A stretch of 64,000 bases of DNA from Eutreptiella sp. 'Long Island Sound 2002'. Taxonomy: Eukaryota > Euglenozoa > Euglenophyceae > Eutreptiales > Eutreptiaceae. This document shows positions 20,898 through 32,805 of this stretch, piece after piece (within the stretch, counting starts at the first letter, position 1; the number at the start of each line of letters is the position of its first letter). The notes under the pieces were generated by a model. That model was not told the origin of the DNA, searched no databases, and worked only from the letters and a program-made list of their open reading frames with translations. The translations under genes and the position numbers were made by a program. Location of the stretch: positions 56,967,919 through 57,031,918 of the forward strand of contig OZ038385.1 in assembly GCA_964036045.1 (NCBI GenBank), read 5' to 3'.

Positions 20898-23320
20898 TCA
20901 CGCCCACCTACCCCGGTCCGGGCTGCCCGGGCTGCCCAGCGCCTTGCCGTGCCACCCCCCCGCGCCCTCGAACAGCCAGCGCCCGGTGAGGCACAGGAAC
21001 AGCGTCCCCCCCGCCGCCAGGGCCGCCGCCACCGCCACCGCCAGCAGCCCAATGCCCCACAGCAGCCCCTGCCCCTCCGTGATGCCCATCCCCCGCTCGC
21101 CCCCCTCCGTCACGCGCTCCAGCACCAGCAGGGGGTCCTCCTCCCGCCGGACCTGAACCCGCACGGCGACCTCCGGCGCCGGCGGCACGAACTCGTAGTC
21201 CCCGGCCTCCGTGAAGGGCCAACGGCAGCCCGTGACGGTGGAGGGGCGCCACCGCCCCGCGGTGCCGGCGACGACGAGGCAGGCGCCGACCAGAGTCCCG
21301 GGGTACACACAGACGGACCGCAGCTGGGGCTTGCCGTTGAGGGTCAGCGTGCGCTTCTCGGCCACCGCCTCGGCGCCGTACCGCTTGCGGCAGATGATGA
21401 GTTCGTTCGCCCGGTCCCCGTCGCGCACCAGGTCGCTCTCCAGAGTCCGCTTCAGTGGCACCTGACGCAAAGGGCAGGACTGGCGAAGGCACGTGCGGCG
21501 GCCCTCACGTCCTTGTCCAAAGCGTTTCGGGGGCGGGTCTTCGGTCGCGGGCCCGGAGGGGGGGTTGGGGGGCTGAGGTGAGGTGAGTTGAGGTCTTACA
21601 GTTTCACCGATGTCTCTTTTATGGGTTCCTGCGGGCATCACTGTCACCCACACCCGATCAAATGGTGACAGGGTGCCTGCCACCGCCATCTCCGCCTCTG
21701 AGTGTGGGCAGTACGTGAGCATCGAGTAACCAAGGAACCAAGGAATGACCTTTCCCCATAGTTTGTTCCAACACGTTACACGGTGCGCAGCGGTGCATGC
21801 GCGGTGCAAGTAACCCCCCGAGGAATGCATTTTTGAAAGAAATAGCGCCATTTGAAACGATATGCTCAAGCTACGAAACCCCCAGTTGCCGTATTGGATG
21901 AAAAAGAGGTAGAGGTCCACTACTGCGCAGACAAAATCGCAATGTCCACAGCTGGAGGAGGAGGAGGAGGAGGGCCACACCTAACCTCACCTCTCCTCAC
22001 CTATGTGCAATGGCGATACCTTTTACAGCTTGGAAACACATGTACTTGACTGTCGAATGGGTGGGTAGGTCTACGAAATCACCCTAATGCACGTACTGCG
22101 CATGCACCGCGTGTGCCGCACGCGCGCACCGTGGACAGTACTCCCTCGCTGGGTCCATAATTTGTTTTGGGAGGGGTATGGGGTGGAGGCACTTAAACTT
22201 GAGGGGGGGTACCTCAACTTTGGGGGGGTGGTACCAAAACCTTAGGGGTTCGCTAAACTTTAAGGGGACCGGGGCTAAACTTTAGGGCAAGAGCCTAAAT
22301 TTGAGGGGGGGTCCCTAAACTTTAGGAGGAGGGTAAACTTGGGGGGGGGGGGGCTGAACTTTAGGGGGGGAACCTAAACTTTAGGAGGGAGTACGTAAAC
22401 TATAGGGGCGGGGTACCTAAACTATAGGGGGGGGAGGGCTAAACTGTAGGGGAGCGTACCTAAATATTTTGGGGGCTACACGTTATGGGGGGTACCTAAA
22501 CTATGGGCCCCATATCTTCTTGTTCCGGGTTTGTTGCCCCTGTTTTGGATGCACATGACACACATGCACAAAATGTGCAGGAATGGACACAGGCGTACAA
22601 AGTGCAGTCAAGTCTCTACGGATGGCACCTGCACACTGACATACGCTGACGTACATGACAGCCCTTGGGCCACTCCCAGGAATGCATTAGTAGGAGGGCC
22701 ACGCCAGGGCGCCCAGCCTACGCCCAGCCACCGTCTTGCTGACGCCAAGTGCCAGCTTCAATGGCATTTGTAACCGACAGTAACCGCCCCAACCGCTTCG
22801 GCAACCGTCCAACCGCTTGTCTAAACGTCTCTGGGGCAGGCTCTGAGGTCCTTTCCCTTCTAATGCACCCCTGGCCACCCCCGTCCGGTGGTTGTGGAAA
22901 CCCGTGGGCAAATGCAGCAAGCACCTGAAAATCAATGGCCTGCGGAGGGTCACTGCCGACCGTGAGACGGAACCAGGGCAACTCCTCCCCCCTGGACACG
23001 GTCACTGTCCCAACCCAAAAGCTTTCATTCCAGGGCTGAAGGTCTTTGGCGTGGGCCTCGGTGGCCCCCCGCTGCCCCTGTTGGTGCGTCAGTGCACCAG
23101 TGCTGTCCCCCGACTGGACCACCTGGAAGCTGCGGTTCCCGGTCGGACTCTCTGCAGTGAGGGCCGCCCAGCGCTCAACGGCGGCGTTGAACAGGGCCAC
23201 ATTGGACTCGTAGCTGCCGGAGGGACTCTGGAGCTGGACGATCCCCAACACCAACAGAACACCGCTGACCACAAACAGCGCGGCGACAATCAGGCCCCCC
23301 TGCAATGAGGTCAAACGCAT
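20898..23320 (-). CDS. Predicted two-exon membrane protein with N- and C-terminal membrane segments
   Basis: Exon 1 (23320-22925) starts at an ATG. It encodes MRLTSLQGG, then a hydrophobic anchor (about aa 10-30), then a soluble segment. It ends at TTTTCAG|GTGC in phase 0. Exon 2 (21461-20898) begins after TTGCGTCAG in phase 0. It gives VPLKRTLESDLVRD, a pair of Cys in a beta-rich region, and a second hydrophobic stretch (GIGLLAVAVAAALAAGG) near the end. The joined protein would be about 319 aa with a large domain between two membrane segments. Exon 2 is far more GC-rich than its surroundings. The 1.46-kb intron holds a repeat copy and the telomere-like array. GGGGTAGGTG near 20900 could be another donor, so more exons may follow. 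The family is not recognised. Confidence 0.5.
22190..22507. repeat. Degenerate array of CCTAAA-C-TTTAGG palindromes
   Basis: About fifteen variants of (c)cTAAACTTTAGgggg lie in tandem, separated by G-runs of variable length. Each core is an inverted pair of CCTAAA and TTTAGG, the plant/algal-type telomere heptamer minus a base. A few related motifs recur at 29790-29845. It lies in the predicted intron of the membrane-protein gene. Confidence 0.8.
22685..22870 (-). repeat. Interspersed repeat, copy 2
   Basis: This is the inverted partner of 20575-20760 (see that entry). The two copies flank 1.9 kb including the GC-rich exon, so they could pair in RNA or recombine to invert the interval. Confidence 0.75.
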
Positions 23321-23440
23321 GTGCTTTAGGGTCTGTGCGACACTGCGTGGGACGTATCCATGCAAAGGTTTCTGTGTAGAGGGCCACAGCGTTGTCAGCA
23401 GAGAGCCGTGCGTGATGGGGATGCACCACTACAACCACCA

Positions 23441-23577
23441 GAAACTGATGAGATTATGCACCCTGCACAATTGTTGTGAAGCTGCACGGCTACTGGAAAC
23501 TGATGGAATTGTGCACCCTACACAATTATTCTGCACCTGTATTGCGACCGGAAACTGATGAGATTATGCAAATCAGT
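23441..23577. repeat. 55-bp tandem repeat, 2.5 copies
   Basis: The motif GAAACTGATG starts at 23441, 23496 and 23551, exactly 55 bp apart. It is followed each time by a variant of (A)GATTATGCACCCTGCACAATT. Confidence 0.85.
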
Positions 23578-23904
23578 GAGTGCCTTGATGAGGCAGGGGT
23601 GTGGCTCTACTCTGACAACCTTCCACGACGTGCCCTGATAATTAATTCTGGAGGGGGGGGGGGGGGGGCAGTTGGAGGGAGAGCCCATCCCTTCCAACGC
23701 ACATAATACCAGATCTTGCCCCGTTTTTCAACCTTTTGCAGAATTTCTTCTACCTACTATGTGTCAGCACTCAGGCCAGAATCCAACACAACACCACCAA
23801 TCTGCTGCTGTTTTTTTTCGCTTTGGTGCAGCAAGTCTTGGGCTGGGGGCAGGCTTCGGTGGGTGGGTGGGGGGGGTTGTGGGTGCGGACACAACCCCTG
23901 ACCC

Positions 23905-24193
23905 ACTGAGCAGGCCAAATCAGCCCTGAGTCCATACTCCATGCCTTCTTGCCTTGATGCCTTTGCTTCCTCAAATAGGGCAGGAGCTTCAGGACCCCAG
24001 GCATGCAGCAATCGGCTCTGGCGCCACCCTCGTGTAATTGTGTCCCTATCATTTTGGAGAGCCCACAAAGCTTGTGACAACCACAGACAAAAAGGCTCCT
24101 TCAAGGCTGTCAGTTTTGTGTTAAAATCAAGTTGATCCAATGGTTTGCCAGCCAGAATTCGCCGTGCAAACCATTTCCTTAACCGACCGGATC
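23905..24193 (-). CDS. Candidate exon, possibly C-terminal part of a pogo/Tigger-like DDE transposase
   Basis: An acceptor-like CTCCAGTGCAG precedes an open frame of about 95 codons: RLRKWFARRI, then FNTKLTALKEPFCLWLSQAL, then RDTITRGWRQSRLLHAWG. The spacing of a W-L/A-rich helix followed by 'ITxGWxxxxL' resembles the end of the DDE_1 domain of pogo-like transposases (W..A..I...I..sFk.cGi). That is a weak, by-eye resemblance. It could equally be a host exon. No DDE catalytic residues are visible nearby. Confidence 0.35.
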
Positions 24194-24209
24194 CTGCACT
24201 GGAGCCTTA

Positions 24210-27200
24210 GGCATGACGGTGAAGTGGTAAATGGTTTCTAACATATTTGTAGTGCACTATTGAAGTAAGAATACCCCAAAGATTTTTCCTGGAGTTCATG
24301 TAGAAACATCAACTTCAAGAAGAACATCGTTATCTATATGATTCTGACAGCATCTGTGCCCCTGATCCCATTGCAATCCCACCTGCGCACAACCTCGTAG
24401 GCGACCAACATGGTCAAGGAGCATTTGAGGGCAAGCCTTCAAGCTTTGCTTGTGGCCTCAAAGGGAAAGGCTGAAGAAGCAACAAAAACCCGGAATTCTA
24501 ACTGGCCTCTTCAACTGAATAATCTAAAAATCACACATGGGATGGACGAACTTTTATGCTTTGCCTGCCAAGTTCCTTGACAGCATCCTTGTGATCATGC
24601 ACATCCACGTGCCGCCGCCGCTGCCCCTGCTGGTCCTTGGCAGATCTTTGTCGAGTTTCTCAAAATCCTCATGACCAATGACATTTGAATCTCTATGCTG
24701 AGCCAAAGATGTTCAAATTTTTTTGCTTCGAAAAACACCTCAGCGGCTCCATAATTTCTAAATCAAATAAAAGACAATATTTTCAATAAAAGAAAGGTGT
24801 CGTTCGAAAGATAAAACAATGAAAAAGATTTCACATGCCCAAGAGTCACCGCTTGCTCTCTTACAGAGCAAGGACACAAAGACAAAATCGAAGGTAATTT
24901 GTCCATGCCCATGTCCAAATACACCTTTTAAAATTCAAATCCTGGTATCCGCATGCATAACACAAAATTTGATCTTTTCAAGATGAATGAAAAATAGCAA
25001 AACTGGCGGAGTATCAAACGAAACCTGAGATTCTCTGCTGTTCATGATCTAATCACATTGCAACAATTAATTTGTATACTAACTGACACCTTGATTGTGG
25101 CTGCTGAAAGCGTTGCTACAAGACAAAAATAAGTGGATGTCCTACCATACAACTGGTATTTGTGAACAACGAGAAAGTGGTAGAACATAGGCTAAAGAAA
25201 AGCGGCTTTTTTTTTACCACTTTTTGAGCTCAACTTGCTGTGGAAATTGGGTAAAAGTTGGCGCTACAAGCTCCATCACGGAGGTGCATGCTGTCTAATT
25301 TCAAACAAAGAAATAAAAGAATTTTCTAATTTGGTTTTATCACTTCACTTTCGTAGCAAATTGTAACCTCGGTTGCGAAATTAAAACGATGAGTGGTTGG
25401 GCCAATGACTAATGAGTGGGCCATGTTTGAAACAAGCACTAAAGGCTCATGGCGCCCTGTCTGGGTTTGCTAGTGGCATGAAACTGTGGAAATCACTTAC
25501 GGAGAGCGTTGCAAAATTGGTCCTGTCATATGTGTGTGGGTCATGACCTGTTTTCTTGGAGTGGGAGTACAACAGTTTTCTTTGAAATGCAATTGTAAGA
25601 AATTGCAAAACCTCTGCCTCAAAAAACAAAGCAAAGCGACAACCCTCATTCATGGAACATGTGGTATTTTTGTATCTCTTCGGCCGAATAATTTCTACAT
25701 CTTGATGCAAACAGCCAACGCAAAAAGGGTGCTATGGGCCTTTAATGGTTGTTTCGTCAATGGCCTAACAATGGGTCATCGGCCCAATAATGGGTTCAGA
25801 AGTCTACAGATCCTTTGAACGAAGTTTGATGAAACTGCTTCTTGATGCTGCCGGTTCACACGATTCGCTTCTGCTTACAGCGTTGTACAATGTGCACTGT
25901 GTATTATCGGCTTTGGTCACTCACTATCAAATTTTGGTCTCTGTGTACTCTGCCACTTGCATTAAACTGTGCGGTTGCACTCCACGCAGGGACCCATAGA
26001 GTTATTTTCCCCGGATGTCAAATGTCAAATGTCCAAAACCAACCTTGATGCTGAAAATCAGATTTGGTTCGATTTTCTATTTTTGCGATGTAGAAAAGGA
26101 TTTTCACCTAGATTCTTAGGTGCTGAAATCATAGATCAAAAGGAGGGTTCCAACATTGAAAAGGAGGGGGGGCAGCGAATCACCCTGTCTAATGCCTAAT
26201 CGGGGTGGCAATACCACATCTAGAACATACCACCGGCCAACATTGAACAAAATGGTCCATCCAACATATCTCTCGGGGACATCCGGTTCCTGCCAACACG
26301 GAGCGAATTCGCAATCTTTCGGGGATATTTCAAGTTTTCGTCCCATGCACCAAAATGTTGTTACCTAGGGGGGGGGTATGTGTATGCTTTTTGAAATCTG
26401 TGAGAAAAGGTCGTTTCAGAAATGTATGGGTTGGGGTTGGGGGTAGGTGGTCACAGTTTTGAGCACAGAGTGCAAATGGGACGACGCACATGGCACAGGC
26501 AATGCTCAGGGGATCACTCATTATTCGGAATCCGAGTCGTTGTCATTGTTGCCCCTGTCCACAAGGGCTGGGACTCCATTGGGGCACACATCCCCCTGCT
26601 TGTAATTGGGAACATACTTCTTCAATTTTCCCCAATCCTGCAGCCTGCGTGCCTTGACTGGCACCCACCCTGTTCAAGGGCATGGCCCACAGGCCGTCAG
26701 TTGTGAGGTCCACACTTCGCTGTTTGGGCAGCTGGACCTTGCGCCATGCAATGCTCTCGCTGTACCCTGATGTCACCCAGACAAAGCCCAGATGTGGCTG
26801 AAGGTTTTCAGGGTCAAGGGTCAGATGTCTGGCCAAAATTCAACCACTTTATTTTGTCATCTCTGATCAAAACAGGCTTGCATGATTGTTGCGTGAATTT
26901 GTATGTGGACATAGTGGCTGCCTGTTGACAACAGAAGGCAACAAGCAACACAGTCACTGTCCAAAACGGACGAAAACCTCAAACATATCGTCAGCCCAGC
27001 ATGCAGACCCAGGGTGTTCCGAATAGCCCTCTTCAAGGGCTTTCCGAATATACCCCACATACCCCCCCCCTACGGGACACTCAGCAGGCACAAATTAGGC
27101 AGCAATGGCACCGAACCCGTAAAACGCTCCATGTTGGCAGGAATGTCAGTACCACAGAGATATGTCACCTTGCATGAAGCCATTCCCGCACCAAGGGACA

Positions 27201-28660
27201 ACCTAGGGGAAAACATCGTGCATGCTTCATCAACGCCAACGCTAGCTTGGCTGTCAACCGTTTAAAGAGTCAAGGCAACGCTGTTTTCTCTCTTTCTGGT
27301 ATCAACAGACTGTTAACATAGTGGGCACACTCGTTGGCTGGAGTGTTGGTCCACATAATGTGGATGCTGGCCAACCTCCAAGTGGTGGGAAACGATGGGC
27401 TGGACTGAATGGCAGAGGGAAGGGAGCAACACCCCAACAGCAAGAGCAAGTGCTCACTATCACGGATGGTGGATGCATTGTGGGATGACCTGAGCCTAAT
27501 TCCTATGGAGAGTGGGGGGTTAGTAGATAATGAATCGGGTTCGGGACCCTTTTTCTCTTTGGGTTGTTTTAGATGTCATTAGGCTCTGATGCCAGTGTAC
27601 TATATCCTCTAGCAAGTTTAGTATAGACGTTAGCAACACACGGCTATGGTTACAGTTGTTTGTCCCTCGTTCCAGCTTTGATAAAATGGCAGATTCTGGA
27701 TTCAGCACCTGTCAATGACGGGGGAAGCGGTCAAAAGTGACGTAGACGCCTCCGGCACCTTGAGGGAGTAATCAAGAAAGTGGCCTGGTGCCTAAAGGCA
27801 CAGGTAAGAAGGGGGGAGGTGCTTTGGCAGCTTTGTTGAATGAGTTTGGCGTAAAGGCTAGACCAATTGGCAGGGGGCAATAGCAAACCGAACGCAATGC
27901 CAATACCACCCACACAAATTGTAGCATCATTTTGTGCTTGTGTCAAACAAATGTAGAAGCCGCATTATTTTAACGAAAAACACTCCATGTGTGTGCACTC
28001 AGAACATCTTCGCTTTGTTTAGGGATCCCTTGGCATCAACAAATTCCAAATGAGAGAAATAGCAAAGATGACTGATGCGCCAGAATACAATTCCACTGGC
28101 TTGTGCCACATTATTTATGCATCTATCATCGATGTATTCAGACATTTACGTCTGGTTGCCTGGTTTGTTCACAGCACATGCGTACAGTGCACCATGCACA
28201 ATCCACATGCAAACGGAAATGGATGCAAATTATTACATTGTGACAGATTGTAGCAAATAACAACACAAAACCCACCCCAATTCCTTTCTTAGCCCCCCCC
28301 CCCCCCGTCCCCCGTTGCTCTGGTGCTCCCTCCACTGCCCCTCTTGTGCAACAAACACCAGAACAGCAGGCAAAATTGCAGAAACTCTCCTTGGTGTTGT
28401 GTGGAAATGGCCTGTGCATTTGCCAATCCTAAAACACATGTGCGCCAAAGATCATGCACTACCAAGCACCATGTGGGGCAGGAGAAAAGACAGTTAACTA
28501 CCTTCTCCCAGGTGAAACGGCCTGCACATGTTTTTAACGGAACAGATCACACTCCACCGATAGTCCATTGAAGCGATGCTAATTCATGGCACGCGTTGAC
28601 AATTGGACACCCCTAAAAATCACAGGAGCGACGAACTCAATATATCATGACAAACAGCAC
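24210..28660. other. Gene-poor stretch with one weak exon candidate
   Basis: The region is mostly AT-rich and without coding-like frames. The only protein-like stretch is on the minus strand at 26640-26836 (HLGFVWVTSGYSESIAWRKV, then DLTTDGLWAMPLNR before a GTGGGT donor-like site). It may be an exon of an unrecognised gene. Confidence 0.35.
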
Positions 28661-28839
28661 TTAATATTTGAAACGACTTAATATGTTATACAACTTAACA
28701 AAAGAGAGAGAGTGCATATTTAGGAGCATAGGCCTTGGCACGCAATCCCACCTTTGTTTCCCTGGTGGGTCACGTGGCAGGGTGCCTCCTTTTAAACAAC
28801 TTGACATACTTTCACTGCAGAGACAATCACACAATGATA

Positions 28840-29075
28840 TCAACAACAACAACAACAACAGCAGCAGCAGCAGCAGCAGCAGCATCAGCAGCAGCAGCAA
28901 CAACAACAGCAGCAGCAGCAGCAGCAACAACAACAGCAACAACAGCAACACCACCACCACAACGACTGCCACCGCCACCACCAACACACACACAACCACC
29001 CACACCCACCCACCCACCCACACACTATGTACGAAGATCCACACACCCACATACACATGCAAACACACACTCAAA
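28840..29075. repeat. CAA/CAG/CCA trinucleotide then CA/CCCA microsatellite
   Basis: Long runs of CAA and CAG triplets (28841-28950) grade into CCA/CCG triplets. They then grade into CACACA and CCCACCCA repeats. The several ORFs across this stretch are repeat translations. Confidence 0.9.
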
Positions 29076-29192
29076 GGAGAAATCCACTGTGGGTATCATG
29101 GCTAGATACCAGCGGGCGGGCTTCGGCTTGCCTTTGATTTTGAGGTCCGATTGTCATAGGCAATTAAGGCAAAACAACTTTCTTTGTTCCAG

Positions 29193-29408
29193 CGCTGGAT
29201 GGTCGTCACATGTGCCCTCGGGGATGCTCGACTGGCGCACATCAGCAAAGGCAATCGCACAGCCTCAGCACAAAATGTTCCACCCAGTACAAAAAGTGCT
29301 GGAGGCGGCCTGAAGAGCTTGCCGGGCTCGGCTCTCTCCCTGGATCCCTGGGAGTCCTTACAAATGGCCACTCCCGTCAAGAACAACAGCATTGCCATTG
29401 TTGGCTGA
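29193..29408 (+). CDS. Candidate terminal exon, unknown protein
   Basis: TTTCTTTGTTCCAG resembles a splice acceptor. It is followed by an open plus-strand frame (WMVVTCALGDARLAHISKGN ... SLDPWESLQMATPV) ending in TGA at 29406-29408. The composition is protein-like, but no family is recognised. A minus-strand frame over the same bases (29102-29491) begins MAMLLFLTGVA and cannot be ruled out. Confidence 0.25.
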   Translation, partial: RWMVVTCALGDARLAHISKGNRTASAQNVPPSTKSAGGGLKSLPGSALSLDPWESLQMATPVKNNSIAIVG

Positions 29409-29409
29409 C

Positions 29410-32220
29410 CCGGTCCCTTGTTTTCTCGTGAGTGTCTACTGTTACTTTTTACATCACCCATGTGCCCTGCATCGGGGCAGCAATGGATCATGCCACGTGC
29501 GCCGGAAGGACTAGGCTGGTTCGCTGGAGGTTGGTCGTTCTACCACTACCTCCTTCAGGAGCTCCAGGTTGCCTGACCACCAGTTGCGTGTGGGTGAAAT
29601 CCGTCCAGCAAGGCACACCAGTGGTGCCTGAACGCTAAAAGAATTAGACGTCATCATGAATCGTTGCCTCCACGACCACCAGAGACCCGACTAAGCACAG
29701 GAATATGGGGCTCTATCTCTGAACCTCTGGATCAGACGTCAAATGTATGCAAATGCAATAAAGGCAAACGGGCTGACGGCAACAGCATGAGGCGTAGACT
29801 TAGGGGCTCATAAACTTCGGGGGTCATAGACTTAGGGGTCAGTTGTGGTGGGACCGCAGCAATGCAACGTACCCAAAGTCTGGCTCCTGCGCAGGTCACT
29901 ACGCGGGGCTCTTGAGCACAGGGGGCAATCTGTCGTGGCTTTGACCAGAGGTTGACGTCGGTGCGGCCCCGTCGGCGTTATGCACATGCCATGCAATGCC
30001 GACGGGTCGACTCTGACGCATGCCTATGCAAAGGCCCATGGCGACCCAATGTACCTCTTTTCCCTTCCCATTGTTTGACCCCCCCCACACACGCTGGTAC
30101 CCGGTGACGTACTTGCGAGGCCCCTGGTCCCGCCTGTTCCCTGCCTCTCGATGGGGCACCGCCGCAATGGTGCCGCCCAACGCCTTAGGCCTTCCTTAAG
30201 GAAAACGGAGGACGGCAACACAGCCGTGGCGTAGGAACGCAGCAAAACAGCGTGACGGACGGGACTGTGCAGCCGAACCCCATTTCCGTGACACTGATCA
30301 TCGGATACGATGTTGGCGGATACGCGGCATCGATGACTGGTGGGTCGCGCTTGTGTGACGCTGCTCGCAATAGAGCAAAACATGGGCGGTGACCTCGCCG
30401 CCTTCGCAGGTGGTTAGAGGGCTGCGGTACCAGTGCCGGGGGTTATGGAGGGCGGCCGTGCCTGTGCCGGGGGTTAAAGGGAGGAGGTGCTGAAGCGCGA
30501 TCCCCTGGGTCACCGCCACCGACTCTCTTGGAAGTCCCTAATGTTTCTCGAAATTCCCACCAGATCTGCTTTTGTTCTGAGTGGACGGAAGCGGGAGTGG
30601 ACGGAAGCGGGGGTGGACGGGAGCGGGAGTGGACGCTGCACCATTTCTCCAAATCGGACATTTCTCCAAAACCATTTTTCAAAATCCTCCGTGAGGGACT
30701 CACTGCGGTCCCAGTCCGGGAAGTACTTCCCATGCGCCGCCATGCACACAAAATGCAGTCGATGTACGTATTAAATATAAAACCTAAGAATTTTATTTAT
30801 TCTGTCCTCCAATCCACAGGTAATCTGACGGTTCCTGTTTTCTAGCGCTGTGGTCGCGTGACCCACGTTTCGCCGTGATCGTCGCGTTCATCCAACCTGC
30901 ATGTACTAGTATTCCAGAGAAAAGCACCAGAAACTACCAGGTGTCAGGCGATTCTGCAGCCCGGCGATGCGGGATGGGCTCAGGCCCGTTCCGCGTTAGC
31001 GGTGCGGGTGCCGGTGGTTATGGAGGGCAGCGGTAATGTGCGGGGCCTTTTCCTGCAGCCTATCCTGACGGAGGCCGGCCAAGGCTCCTCCGGCGGGCGG
31101 TGTGGCCTTCACGCGTCGCTGGCATCCTCCAGAGAGCAGCACATAGCGTGGCACCCGCCATTGCCCCTGCCCTCTCAACGCAGACCCGCGGCCCCCTTCC
31201 GGAGGGGTCCTCGACGGCGGACGGCAGACGCTAAGATTTGTTGTCACCTGCCGAAAGATACGCGTGCGCGTGTGTGTGCCGGCAGAGAAAGGGCTTGTAC
31301 AGAGGCCCGCAAATGCGCCACGCGGGCCCGAGGCAAACCGAATACCACAGCACCGCGAGACACGCAAGAATGACTGAACACACGGTGAACGTGATATGAG
31401 CACCCAAACAGGGGCAGTGCGCAAAGGCAGCGTTGCACCGCACCATGGAGTATTGCACTGCACTGTTGTGAATTGCACAGGGGCATTGAGGATTGCACTA
31501 TGCTATTCGGAAATGCACTCGTGGTATTGAGGATTGCGGTATTGAGGATTGCGCCGTGTTATCAAGGATGGCGCCGTGGTATTGGGGACTGTGTTCTGTA
31601 ATTGAGGGTTGTTCCGTGCCCTCCTTGCAGTGGTTGCACCAACAAAGGACTGGAACAGGTGCGGTGAGCAGGTGCGTGGCCAAAAGCCTTGCACCAGCAG
31701 ACCTCCCAACATTTTGGCACCCCAAAGATCCCCCAAGGGCGGGAGGCTGGCCCAAACACTGTCTAGTGGCATGAGCCAAAGTGATGGAATTTGGAGCCCC
31801 CCCCCCCCTCCAGTTCCAAAGGCACGGTCTCACTGGCTTAAGGAACAACGTGCATGCATATTCTTCCACAGAAGCACTAGCCCCACCTCCTTTTGGGTGA
31901 TGCTATTGGTGACTTGTCGAAGCACAGGCGTAGCTAGTGCTGCAATGCATCGCAGGCAGTGTGCAGGAAAATTGATCAGAAATGCAGCGGTTCATGCATG
32001 GGCAATCCTCAATAACACAGTGTAGTGCTCAACACAGATGATGAAATGGTACAATACAACAAAAGGAGGGAGGGAACGGGTTGGCATGTGGATGGAAATC
32101 GTCATGGCGATAAACACAGCCCCCTGCCCCCGGGACTTTTACACATGTGGAATAGCGAAGTGGTGTGCATGGAAAATTTCGCCACCCCGAGTGCTTAGAT
32201 TGAAAAGTGCTTAAATCAAA
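29410..32220. other. Gene-poor stretch with small minisatellites
   Basis: No convincing gene. At 30586-30641 an 18-bp GGGAGTGGACGGAAGC-type unit is repeated about three to four times. At 31440-31625 a degenerate unit of the form GGTATTGAGGATTGC(A/G)C is repeated about six to eight times. The phrase GCCGG(G/T)GGTTATGGAGGGC occurs at 30436 and 31009. Confidence 0.55.
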
Positions 32221-32221
32221 A

Positions 32222-32395
32222 AGTCAGATTCTTCACATTGAACTAGGATCCTGCAATGGGTTCAGACCAAACCCATGCCTGCCAGCACCCACTGTGGACA
32301 AAAAATATCGGGGGGACAAGTTGTGCATCCATTCCTCTTGCCTTTGTGGCACAATGAGCCACACCCGACCACCCATAAACCAAAACAAGGTTGCA
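32222..32395 (-). repeat. Duplicated segment, copy 1 (possible exon)
   Basis: It is about 80% identical by eye to 32632-32805, 410 bp downstream. In both copies the minus strand keeps an open frame ending in FLS(T/I)VGAGRHGFGLN followed by LQDPSS. This suggests duplicated coding sequence or a mobile repeat with a former ORF. Confidence 0.7.
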
Positions 32396-32631
32396 CCCTT
32401 GTAGCTGAGGCTCAGGACATCATTGACAAAGATTGCCTCCCAGCCCAGACGTAGGGATGTCAATTCCTGACAAAAACGTGCTCATTGCGCACGGAGGGGG
32501 GTCCTTGCTGCCTCGTTTAAGCCCCGCCTTAGGCTCCGGCAAGGCCTTACCCCAGTGCTCAATCCAATGGTGCTCAAGCATAATGGAGGCTCGGTCCAAC
32601 AGGCTAGCCGTACCTAGAATGCTGCAAAAGT

Positions 32632-32805
32632 CAGATTTTCCAAATTGAACTAGGGTCCTGCAATGAATTCAAACCAAAGCCATGCCTGCCAGCACCAACT
32701 ATGGACAAAAAAAATGTCGGGGAAAAAGGTTGCCGCTCCATTCCTCTTGCCTCTTTGGCGCAATGAGCGGTTCTCGACCACCAATAATCCAGAAAAAGGT
32801 TGAAA
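32632..32805 (-). repeat. Duplicated segment, copy 2
   Basis: Partner of 32222-32395. Here the open minus frame extends upstream to 33260 with an acidic stretch in one alternative frame (SDSSEAEEGG near 33015). A short GT-AG interval near 32920 could be an intron. Confidence 0.7.

Noticed and set aside
20578-21581. Several long GC-rich ORFs on both strands overlapping the membrane-protein exon
   Set aside because: High GC removes stops in all frames. Only the minus frame at 20898-21461 has membrane-protein composition and a phase-compatible upstream exon.
28660-29313. Ser/Asn/Thr-rich and Leu/Val-rich ORFs
   Set aside because: Translations of CAA/CAG/CCA triplet repeats in different frames. 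Only the terminal exon candidate near 29193 is kept, at low confidence.
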